From assembly GCA_002314795.1 (NCBI GenBank), contig DCHI01000078.1, positions 1-64,000 on the forward strand: a DNA stretch of 64,000 nt, in the 5' to 3' direction. The stretch is from Bacteroidales bacterium UBA1756 (GTDB lineage: Bacteria > Bacteroidota > Bacteroidia > Bacteroidales > WCHB1-69). The first letter of the stretch is position 1, and each line of letters opens with the position of its first letter. Below the pieces are notes generated by a model. That model saw only the letters and a program-made list of their open reading frames with translations, did no database searches and was not told the origin of the DNA. A program made the position numbers and the translations under genes. Shown here one piece after another: positions 55,025 to 62,377 of this stretch.

Positions 55025-57052
55025 TTACCATTTGATTTTTCCGCTGATGCGGAAACTTCTACCCGGCATCGGATAATTCCGGATGATTTCGTAATGGCAG
55101 TCGGCAAGATTAAGCAACTCGATTTTAAGACCTAACGTAACTTTTTTCTTAATAAAAAAATCGTGCCCAACCGACACGCTTTGATCCACATAGGGGGCCA
55201 GCTCGTTTGCGGAAATGTTCTGCTGCAAGGCATACCTCTTTCCAGCAGCCACAAGCATATAACTAACATCAAACCAAGGTGTTGAAAACATTATTGTGGC
55301 AGATCCGGAATGCAAAGGCGTGTAAGGAATCTGGTGCTGGTACGTCTTTCCTTCGGGGCTCGTTTTGTCAACGGCACGTTGCAACGTATAACAGCCATTC
55401 AAACGGACGGTCAGTTCCCGAATGATTTGGTAATCGAAAGAGACGGTTGCGTCCAAACCGGTAATTTCCACACGACCATAATTCAGCATACTCCACACGA
55501 ACAGATTTTTGCTGGGAATTGCGACAATTTTATTATTAACCAAATTATAATAACCATCAGCAATCACAGAAAAAGAGAGTCTCTTTTTCAGAAAAGATTT
55601 GGAATACGAGATCCCGACATCTACCTGATGCGTTTCTTCGGGAAGCAAATTCTTATTACCTACTTCGTTGTAATACAAGTCGTTAAAAGTAGGGAGCCGA
55701 AAAATATTTTTGTAGAAAGCCCGAAAATGCAATGCTTCGGAAAGAATGGGTTGAACCGAGACCGCAACCGAAGGCGTGAATCGGCTCAAATCGTCGGCGG
55801 CCGCTCCCAAACGGGTTTTGTTGACGACACCCGTATGCAGAAGACAGGCACGCACATCAACGTGGCGCGTATCTACAAAAAGACTCAATGCCGACAATGA
55901 CTGGAACCGAGACGGATAAACAAAATCGGAAACATTAGCGCTCATATTACCGTATATCAAGTCGTTAGAAAACGACAATGAGACCATACGATGTGGCGCA
56001 TACAAAAACGTATTAGCCAGATAGTACTCCCGTTGAATGTACCGATTATCAACAAATCCGGCGGCATTCAAGTATTCCGGATCCAGATACTTTTGACGAG
56101 CAAAATTGAACTTTGCGTTCACCTGATAGGCGAATTTTCGGTTAAAACGATTCTCGTAATGCACTTGCCCAAAAGCATTTTCATCAAAAAGACGCTGTTT
56201 GGAGGATGTATTGTAAAACACAACGGCGCCGGGCAAACCGCGCTGCGAATTGTAGTAATAGAATTTTGCATTCAACTTGGAATGGCCATTAAAATCGGCA
56301 AAAATATTCTCTTCCACGGAGATGCTTTTCACATCCGAATTTTGACGTTTTTCAACCGAAGTGCTATCTCCTTTTCCTCCATAAAAAATAGTGAAAGGGT
56401 AGTTCCCGTCCGACTGTAAATAATTCACACTCAGCGCAGAAGAGACGACAGGATAGCTATCTCCTTTTTTTTGAAAGATTCGATTTTCCATCGTCAGTGA
56501 CGGATTGAGCAGACCGAAAGAGCCGCCCGTGAAACGGACTTCCAGATTGATGGGCTTCTTGGGAAGAAACGTCGGGCGGACGGTACGAATGTGGATTAAA
56601 CTTGCCGCCGCCATCAAACGAGCCGGAAGGAAAATATCATCGTCAGTACCACTATTCAGCGAGATTTGCTCCACATTGAACAAAGTGAATTTTGACAAAT
56701 CAATTTGTCCCGTCTGGCAATCGGAAAGGGCGATACCGTCGTACCCGACCACGGTATGTTGGCTACCGAACCCGCGCATAGCCACCGTTTTCATTCCGCC
56801 AACGCCGCCGTAATCCTTAATGACAATGCCTGCGAACAATTTCAAGACATCGGAAACTTGCAACGACGGAACGTTCTCAATATCTTTTTTTTCAATTACT
56901 TGCAAAGAAGAAGTGGCCGTCAGCGGGGCACGGACTCGCCCCGCCGACACGCCGACCTCATCGATTTGATAGGTCGTGCTATCTATCTGCGCCATAGCCG
57001 TCAACAAGACGCTGCACAGCGAAAAAGCCACTACTACTTTTAGGATTTTCAC
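55025..57052 (-). CDS. TonB-dependent outer membrane receptor, BtuB-like (B12 uptake)
   Basis: 675 residues. Signal peptide (MKILKVVVAFSLCSVLLTAMAQ), a short TonB box-like QIDEVGV segment, plug domain (LQVSDVLKLFAGIVIKDYGG, then VAMRGFGSQHTVVGYDGIAL), and a 22-strand-type barrel ending in an aromatic residue (GRSFRISGKIKW). It is the third gene behind a cobalamin riboswitch, after a BtuG-like propeller and a T9SS protein, so cobalamin or a corrinoid is the likely substrate. No TonB/ExbBD or BtuCDF genes are in the window. Twelve bp separate it from the preceding gene. Confidence 0.88.
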   Translation of the reverse strand: MKILKVVVAFSLCSVLLTAMAQIDSTTYQIDEVGVSAGRVRAPLTATSSLQVIEKKDIENVPSLQVSDVLKLFAGIVIKDYGGVGGMKTVAMRGFGSQHTVVGYDGIALSDCQTGQIDLSKFTLFNVEQISLNSGTDDDIFLPARLMAAASLIHIRTVRPTFLPKKPINLEVRFTGGSFGLLNPSLTMENRIFQKKGDSYPVVSSALSVNYLQSDGNYPFTIFYGGKGDSTSVEKRQNSDVKSISVEENIFADFNGHSKLNAKFYYYNSQRGLPGAVVFYNTSSKQRLFDENAFGQVHYENRFNRKFAYQVNAKFNFARQKYLDPEYLNAAGFVDNRYIQREYYLANTFLYAPHRMVSLSFSNDLIYGNMSANVSDFVYPSRFQSLSALSLFVDTRHVDVRACLLHTGVVNKTRLGAAADDLSRFTPSVAVSVQPILSEALHFRAFYKNIFRLPTFNDLYYNEVGNKNLLPEETHQVDVGISYSKSFLKKRLSFSVIADGYYNLVNNKIVAIPSKNLFVWSMLNYGRVEITGLDATVSFDYQIIRELTVRLNGCYTLQRAVDKTSPEGKTYQHQIPYTPLHSGSATIMFSTPWFDVSYMLVAAGKRYALQQNISANELAPYVDQSVSVGHDFFIKKKVTLGLKIELLNLADCHYEIIRNYPMPGRSFRISGKIKW

Positions 57053-57064
57053 CTATAAAAGACA

Positions 57065-58513
57065 TTACATTTTTACAATCCGTGCCACACGCCCATTCTG
57101 TTGAATGAAATAGATACCTGCGGGGTACGCAGACATATTCACGGTCATACGTTCTTCGGACGCGACCACGCGCATCAATTCCGTACCTACCGAATTGTAC
57201 AAAACCACCGTTTCTCCCAAAACCGTTTCCACCGTCACATTAGCGGTACAAGGATTCGGATGAACGGAGAGCGGCTTCGTTTCATACTCACTGACAGACG
57301 TTTGTCCCGGAGTCCAGCCATTGAGGACACAAACTCCGTCCAAGTCAAAACCACCAGAAGCGAAATTCGTCGGGTAGGGATCATTGATGATGTGATTGTT
57401 TTTATCACGTGAAGCAACAGCGGGATCAATAGAGCCGATGACATCAATAAGTTTCACGTGCGTAACATTATTAACATCTAATAACTCGTTGTCAGCCAAT
57501 TCATCCAAATCGAACGGAGTTCCCCAACCCACACGATATTTTCCAGCCAGATTGTGCAAGTCACGCGGATCAGTGCCACCATTGTTATCTATCTGGACAT
57601 CCGCGGGCGTATTGGAAACAGCAGGGAAGCGGACGTAGTTCACACCATCGGAACTGACTTCCACAAAAGCCAATTCCAAGAAGGAATCATTCAAAGAATT
57701 TTCAAAAATAGCGAAATCATAGCCGTCACCATTTTGAATCGGAATATCAAAAGTCAAGATGGCAACGCCGCTGTCACCCAAGCTAACGACATCCATCGTA
57801 CTTTCTGTGGCAGCGCCAACTGCGTCGGATTCAGCACCATACGAAACGAAAACGTTTGGAACGGTTATATCTTGCAAACCACGTTCTATCTGACAGTTGG
57901 TGGCCCAGCCCAAGATGGCAGGGTCTTGGCAGAAGATGGCCTGACAACCTTCCGTCCCAACGGCACCGTCATACTTAGTAGTGTCCACAATGACCGTATC
58001 TGTCGTCGTCGTGTCCGAACCACCTAAGGAGCTGACGGGAAGAACCGGAGTCGTCCAAGCACAACTGCTCCAATCTTCGGAAAAAATGCCACAGGCGTAA
58101 CCGCCCCATTTCACCACATCTCCATTCACAATTTCCTGTGACTCATAGCCAACTTGCGCCATCAGACTATTGACATTATACATCGGGAAATCGCCATCCA
58201 TCGACAAATCATATTCTTCATCGTGATAAAAAATATTGTTTATCGTCCCGCCGCCACCTTCATAGGTAAAGCGAGGGTCGGCTGCTGCAATGGAGTCCAT
58301 CATTTCAGAAACAAGCAAGGTGGAATTTTCAAAACGGAAGCCCCAAGCCAAAGCCACTTCCGGACTACACCAACTGACAATCAGAATGGCTTGATTGGAA
58401 CCTTCGCCAATCCAATATTGAATTTGATCTGCTGAAATAGTTGCATCGTCCTGCGCTTTCATCGTTCCAAAGAACAGGCCTACAAAGAGTAGTGATAATA
58501 GAATTTTTTTCAT
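57065..58513 (-). CDS. T9SS-secreted surface protein of a B12-regulated operon (candidate corrinoid binder)
   Basis: 482 residues. Signal peptide (MKKILLSLLFVGLFFGTMKAQ), an N-terminal domain (about 22-165) with ADQIQYWIGEGSNQAILIVS and AWGFRFENSTLL, a Thr/Asp linker (GGSDTTTTDTVIVDTT), a beta-sandwich-like domain (about 190-400) with GYDFAIFENSLNDSF and ELAFVEVSSDGVNYVRFPA, and a T9SS type A C-terminal domain (SVHPNPCTANVTVE). I know similar proteins beside B12 riboswitches in other Bacteroidota, without a proven function. The position between BtuG-like and BtuB-like genes suggests corrinoid capture on the surface; this is inference. Confidence 0.8.
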   Translation of the reverse strand: MKKILLSLLFVGLFFGTMKAQDDATISADQIQYWIGEGSNQAILIVSWCSPEVALAWGFRFENSTLLVSEMMDSIAAADPRFTYEGGGGTINNIFYHDEEYDLSMDGDFPMYNVNSLMAQVGYESQEIVNGDVVKWGGYACGIFSEDWSSCAWTTPVLPVSSLGGSDTTTTDTVIVDTTKYDGAVGTEGCQAIFCQDPAILGWATNCQIERGLQDITVPNVFVSYGAESDAVGAATESTMDVVSLGDSGVAILTFDIPIQNGDGYDFAIFENSLNDSFLELAFVEVSSDGVNYVRFPAVSNTPADVQIDNNGGTDPRDLHNLAGKYRVGWGTPFDLDELADNELLDVNNVTHVKLIDVIGSIDPAVASRDKNNHIINDPYPTNFASGGFDLDGVCVLNGWTPGQTSVSEYETKPLSVHPNPCTANVTVETVLGETVVLYNSVGTELMRVVASEERMTVNMSAYPAGIYFIQQNGRVARIVKM

Positions 58514-58545
58514 AATAGTAATTTAATAGATTGATTATAAGGTTA

Positions 58546-59619
58546 TTATTTAAAAACAATTGCCGTTGGATTGATGCCTGCTTCAAACTTATACTTAAAA
58601 TGTCCCGCCGCATCGAAGCAGAAGATGTCGCCATTGGTCGTGTATTGCGAAGCATCGGCGATGAACACATCTCCCGTGGCAGGATTCACTGCAATGGCAT
58701 ACGGAGTAAGAATTGACACTTCATCGACAATAAAATTCTCATTGACAATCGTTTCCGAAGAAACGTCCATCACTTTCACAGAATATTTTTGTGTAGAAAA
58801 ATCATAATAGTACAAATAAGCGAAGGTACCCGAAATCGTAAAATTGCTCACGGGAAACGGGAAGGTTTCGACCAGCTCATCCGTTTGAGAATCAATTCGT
58901 TGAAATTGAGCTGGCACACTTCCGTAATTGCCATTGCAGACGATATAGATGTCACCTTGCGCGTCGTGAGCCATTCGTGTAGGATTGAGCCCGACGGAAA
59001 TATCTTTGATGTGCGAAAAGGTGGCCAAGTCAAAAACGCTGACGCTATTGCCATAATTGGGAAAATTCAGTCCGCCCGAGTTACTGACGTACAACTTCCC
59101 GTTGGCGACGCAAACGCCGTCGGGATTGCTTCCCGCCTGAACGGTATTGACGATGGCCATCGTTGAGGTGTCTATTTTCAACACGGAGCCGTCGTAGCAA
59201 CAAAGGTAGGCAAAGGCACCATCAAAGGTGATTTTCCGGGGTTGTTTTCCAGATAATGAAATTTGTTTCAACGATTTAGCGGTTTGCAAATCCATTATTT
59301 CCAATGTTTCAGAAATGTTGACCACACAGTAAAGTTTGGAGCCATATTTCTGAAGATCGCTGCCGGTGTCTCCCAAGCCCCGTTGATTGGCGGCAAGAAA
59401 AGCGTCGGTCGTTGTCGCGGCGTCAAAGTCATAAAAAGAAATCGAACTATTGTTCATCTGCCATACGCCTTCATTGAGGACATAGAGACCGTGAGACGAT
59501 TCCGAAACGACAGTATTTGGCTTTGTTTCAGATTTTTCGCAAGAAAAGAACAAGACGATGCCGCATAAAATCATACCGCATTTCAGGGAACTTTTTTTTA
59601 GATTTTTGAAAAGATTCAT
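58546..59619 (-). CDS. BtuG-like YncE/DUF5074 beta-propeller lipoprotein
   Basis: 357 residues from ATG 59619, chosen because a strong AAAGGAGG lies just upstream and a lipoprotein signal (MNLFKNLKKSSLKCGMILCG ... FFSC) follows; the farther ATG at 59664 would destroy that arrangement. The body is a seven-bladed-type propeller with repeating VFDL/IDSQ/MDVS blades (NSISFYDFD-like, LEIMDLQTAKSLKQISL, SVFDLATFSHIKDISVG, GINPTAIVFK). BtuG of Bacteroides thetaiotaomicron, a propeller lipoprotein paired with BtuB, binds B12 with very high affinity. First gene after the riboswitch. Confidence 0.85.
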   Translation of the reverse strand: MNLFKNLKKSSLKCGMILCGIVLFFSCEKSETKPNTVVSESSHGLYVLNEGVWQMNNSSISFYDFDAATTTDAFLAANQRGLGDTGSDLQKYGSKLYCVVNISETLEIMDLQTAKSLKQISLSGKQPRKITFDGAFAYLCCYDGSVLKIDTSTMAIVNTVQAGSNPDGVCVANGKLYVSNSGGLNFPNYGNSVSVFDLATFSHIKDISVGLNPTRMAHDAQGDIYIVCNGNYGSVPAQFQRIDSQTDELVETFPFPVSNFTISGTFAYLYYYDFSTQKYSVKVMDVSSETIVNENFIVDEVSILTPYAIAVNPATGDVFIADASQYTTNGDIFCFDAAGHFKYKFEAGINPTAIVFK

Positions 59620-59701
59620 CCTTCCTCCTTTTACTGTTTTTGGGAGGATAATGTAAAGACGCAAAAGCGACCTAATGAAAAAGCTTACCTCCCGAAGCTT
59701 T
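59620..59701 (-). promoter_or_regulatory. Expression platform of the cobalamin riboswitch (SD-sequestering pairings)
   Basis: On the minus strand, in order: a 7-bp hairpin AAAGCTT/AAGCTTT (59701-59695 / 59686-59680) whose 8-nt loop holds GGGAGG (59693-59688); TCCTCCC (59648-59642); and the Shine-Dalgarno GGAGGA (59628-59623) 3-4 nt before ATG 59619. TCCTCC can pair perfectly with the SD (off), while the same CCTCCC can pair perfectly with the loop GGGAGG (on). The first hairpin is followed by TTTTTC, so weak termination is also conceivable. Confidence 0.65.
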
Positions 59702-59705
59702 CCAC

Positions 59706-59876
59706 AGCAACGATGTGGCAGGTTTTCTGACTTGTCCCCCTTGGACGCCTTCCCGTCATAAAACGCTGACAGTGACTTATTTGTCCAAGGTTTTGCGGAA
59801 CTTACAGCAGCGGGTACTGTGCAGGAATTTCACCTGCTTCCCTCTCAAGATTCACGATGAATCTTTCACCACAAAA
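59706..59876 (-). ncRNA. Cobalamin (AdoCbl-type) riboswitch aptamer
   Basis: Minus-strand RNA with the family's landmarks in order: a P1 strand TGTGG near 59870, GAGGGAAGCAGGTGAAATTCCTGC (written in two parts: GAGGGAAGCAGG, then TGAAATTCCTGC), ACAGTACCCGCTGCTGTAAG, GTCACTG, a GGGAAGGCG helix, GTCAGAAAACCTGCCACA closing P1. These match the B12 box and the conserved GTGAAATTCC / CCCGC.ACTGT-type segments. The aptamer begins within about 10 nt of the predicted transcription start and controls the BtuG-like, T9SS and BtuB-like genes. Confidence 0.95.
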
Positions 59877-59883
59877 TCGGCGG

Positions 59884-59891
59884 CAAAAGTA
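59884..59891 (-). promoter_or_regulatory. -7 box (TACTTTTG) of the B12 operon
   Basis: TACTTTTGCCGCC on the minus strand, immediately upstream of the aptamer. The 100 bp beyond it, up to the YhcG-like gene, are A+T-rich and hold nothing else that I can identify. Confidence 0.55.
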
Positions 59892-59994
59892 CAATAATTC
59901 TCGTTTTTAACACAAAGAAAAATAATAGATTTTTTTGCGACGACTGCTTCAAAAATATATATACAATAAATTTTATGCTGATTTTGCAAATAAC

Positions 59995-61083
59995 TTATTG
60001 ATTTTCATTAACATACTTACAATACTCAACCAAACTACGCTGAATCACACTCCCTACTTTCAGTTGTTCTTTGTACTGCATTATCATCATCGGACTCATA
60101 CTACGATTAAGAGCAAAACGCACTACATCTTGGTCGGACTCCTTGCAAAACAGAATTCCAATCGTGGGATTTTCATTGGAACGGCGCTCCTCTTGGTCAA
60201 GAGCTTCTAAATAGAATTCCAATTGTCCCAAATAGGCAGGACGGAACTCAGTGGTTTTCAATTCAAAAGCCACCATACATTGCAATTGTCGATGGTAAAA
60301 TAATAAATCTATTTTGAATTTCTTTCCTCCGACATTAATGGAATGTTCTTGATCAATAAACAGAAAATCTTTTCCCAATTCAAGAATAAAGTCTTTAATA
60401 TGCGAAACGATATCTTTACGGAGTTTTGATTCCCTGTATATTTTGGGAAGTCCAAGAAAGTCAAGGTAAGCGGTGTCCTTAAAAAGCACTTGCGATTGCG
60501 GATAGGTACTTTTGAGCATCTCCGACTGGGAGTTTCCACTTTCTAACAAAGAAGTCATCGTGTTGGTTTGAATGGCACGCTCTAATTCTTGATTTTTCAA
60601 TTTTTCATGGCCAGCATAAAGCATATAAAAAAGACGTTCTGCATTTGTTTTGCATCGACTCAAAATAGTTTGATGATTAGACCATCCCGTTACAAATAAA
60701 ACTTTTGGAATTTGTGCCGATGCAATCGGCACAATTGGAGCAACCTCCAAATCCTCACTTGAGTCATCATTCGCTATCAGATTATTCATTAAGAGCAATT
60801 GGGCGAATTCATTTGAAGAATATGTTTCGAAAAACTGTACCATTTTGTAAATGGTACGATAACTCCATCCCCGTGTAGTCGGATCTTGCAACCGTATAAA
60901 TTCAGAAAGTTGTCGAACAATGCCATCCCCCCATTCGGAAGAATGCAATTTAGATGATACATATTTCCCAACATTCCAAATCATAGATAAAGACTCATTA
61001 TCAATGGCTGTCGCCGCTCGCTGACGATGTGTCGTTATGATGGCATAAACTTCATTAAACTTTGCTTTACGCTCAATGTGTAA
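59995..61083 (-). CDS. YhcG-like PDDEXK nuclease (DUF1016), 5' end possibly frameshifted
   Basis: Conserved frame of 363 codons without an ATG at its head. The first ATG in frame (60984) would cut into the N-terminal domain, because matching sequence (IERKAKFNEVYAIITTHRQR) continues upstream to 61083, where a TAG (61086-61084) closes the frame. DUF1016_N shows WSYRTIYKMVQFFETY; the nuclease domain shows DLLFYHRQLQCMVAFELKT. The plausible start codons (ATG 61130 or 61109, behind a TATCTTTG box) are in a different frame, so a one-base insertion or two-base deletion between 61109 and 61081 is likely, real or from sequencing. YhcG-like proteins are often linked to restriction loci or mobile DNA. 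A+T-rich. Confidence 0.75.
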   Translation of the reverse strand, partial: LHIERKAKFNEVYAIITTHRQRAATAIDNESLSMIWNVGKYVSSKLHSSEWGDGIVRQLSEFIRLQDPTTRGWSYRTIYKMVQFFETYSSNEFAQLLLMNNLIANDDSSEDLEVAPIVPIASAQIPKVLFVTGWSNHQTILSRCKTNAERLFYMLYAGHEKLKNQELERAIQTNTMTSLLESGNSQSEMLKSTYPQSQVLFKDTAYLDFLGLPKIYRESKLRKDIVSHIKDFILELGKDFLFIDQEHSINVGGKKFKIDLLFYHRQLQCMVAFELKTTEFRPAYLGQLEFYLEALDQEERRSNENPTIGILFCKESDQDVVRFALNRSMSPMMIMQYKEQLKVGSVIQRSLVEYCKYVNENQ

Positions 61084-61162
61084 CTATTATGCTTGCTTTG
61101 CTGCTTCATATTTCTTTCTCTATAAACCATTTATTGTTTTTTTCAGCGGAGCCAAAAACGTG

Positions 61163-61170
61163 CAAAGATA
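61163..61170 (-). promoter_or_regulatory. -7 box (TATCTTTG) upstream of the YhcG-like gene
   Basis: TATCTTTGCAC on the minus strand, 33 bp before ATG 61130. It suggests that the gene really begins near 61130 or 61109, in the shifted frame. Confidence 0.4.
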
Positions 61171-61265
61171 CAATTTTTTGTTAATATGTATCGCCATTAG
61201 GGAAAATAACAGGAAAAGAGAACTAAGAGATTTGTGCTTGTGACGAAAACTATTGGAGCGAAGGA

Positions 61266-62288
61266 CTACCGGACCTTTATTTTCTGTCCGATTTGCAACA
61301 AAGAGGTTTCTTTGATATGATTCAACTGGCACAATTTGGAAACAGTAGTGTGGTATTTGCGGGCTATGGCACTCAGTGTGTCGCCTTTTTTTACCTTATG
61401 GATTGTAACTGAAGCCGTTGAAGAAGAGGATGTTGACGATGATTGCGCGGTAGCGCTATCCGATGAAGAAGTTGAAGCAGTCCCGGTAGAGCCATCCATC
61501 ACCGTAACCTTATTTTTGTTTCTGTCGATATTCTGATAAGCGGTGCCCATCTTTGCCACGGTGATATCAATATCGGTATTGACAAATCGGACCGAATCAT
61601 TCAAGCGATGAGCGAAAAGCCATTCGTAGGTATCGTCAAGATAGAAGATTTTGGCGAGAGCCGAGTGACTTTGTCCGGATAACTTAGTAAAACGCAGCAA
61701 CTTAGCATCACCGCACGCTTTCACGGCATTCACCACTTTTTGAGACTCACTGATTCCGACGGCGCGGTCGGCGGTGCCGTGCAGAATCCAGAACGGAACT
61801 TTGTTGAGCCCGCAGTAACTTTTCACTCCGCCGCCACCGCACAAAGCCATCGCCGCGGCAACACGGTCCGGATAAGTGGCTACGTAATTGATGGTTCCAT
61901 AACCTCCCATACTCATTCCGATAACATAAATCCGGTTCGTATCCACGGCGTAATGAGCCAAGGCCCAATTCATAACATTCTCTACGTTCGCCGGTTTCCA
62001 ACCACCACCGGGCGACTGAGGGGCCACAATCACGGCATCAATATCGTGACCATACGAGATGGCTGTCAACGGGCCATACTTGCGAACACTTTGCAAATTG
62101 CTTCCACTCAAACTCGCGCCGTGCAAAAACAACAACAAAGGTTTTTCACAACGGGTGGAATCATAATCCTTCGGGGTATAGATCCAAAAATTGTAGCCAT
62201 TGGGGACAACGTTTCGAAAAGCGGTCAGCGTTTGCCCCATCAGAAAAATAGGCAGCAAAGCGACAAACAGGAGGGTGATTTTTTTCAT
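61266..62288 (-). CDS. Secreted alpha/beta hydrolase (esterase/peptidase-like) with C-terminal LysM domain
   Basis: 340 residues from ATG 62288 (signal peptide MKKITLLFVALLPIFLMGQ); a farther start at 62366 would place the signal peptide internally and precede the promoter. The hydrolase part resembles the PHB-depolymerase/feruloyl-esterase-like family: LLLFLHGASLSG (oxyanion region), nucleophile GMSMGGYGTI, FWILHGTADRAV (acid) and SGQSHSAL (His). A Ser/Thr/Ala-rich linker leads to a LysM domain (VKKGDTLSAIARKYHTTVS ... IGQKIKVR), which binds peptidoglycan or chitin-like glycans. The combination suggests an enzyme held at the wall; substrate unknown. Confidence 0.85.
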   Translation of the reverse strand: MKKITLLFVALLPIFLMGQTLTAFRNVVPNGYNFWIYTPKDYDSTRCEKPLLLFLHGASLSGSNLQSVRKYGPLTAISYGHDIDAVIVAPQSPGGGWKPANVENVMNWALAHYAVDTNRIYVIGMSMGGYGTINYVATYPDRVAAAMALCGGGGVKSYCGLNKVPFWILHGTADRAVGISESQKVVNAVKACGDAKLLRFTKLSGQSHSALAKIFYLDDTYEWLFAHRLNDSVRFVNTDIDITVAKMGTAYQNIDRNKNKVTVMDGSTGTASTSSSDSATAQSSSTSSSSTASVTIHKVKKGDTLSAIARKYHTTVSKLCQLNHIKETSLLQIGQKIKVR

Positions 62289-62293
62289 AGCGG

Positions 62294-62301
62294 CAAAAGT
62301 A
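62294..62301 (-). promoter_or_regulatory. -7 box (TACTTTTG) of the LysM hydrolase; nearly leaderless transcript
   Basis: TACTTTTGCCGCT then ATG: only 5 nt lie between the box and the start codon, so the mRNA would have almost no leader. Confidence 0.45.
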
Positions 62302-62329
62302 CGTTTTTTTGTCCAAAGAAGGGACAAAA

Positions 62330-62361
62330 AAAAACGGTTCCTTTCGAAACCGTTTTTTTCT
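62330..62361 (-). terminator. Intrinsic terminator of the PLP enzyme gene
   Basis: On the minus strand AACGGTT/AACCGTT (7 bp) with an 8-nt loop and long A-run before and T-run after, 17 nt past the stop at 62378. Confidence 0.8.
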
Positions 62362-62377
62362 ATCATAGCATTAAAGC

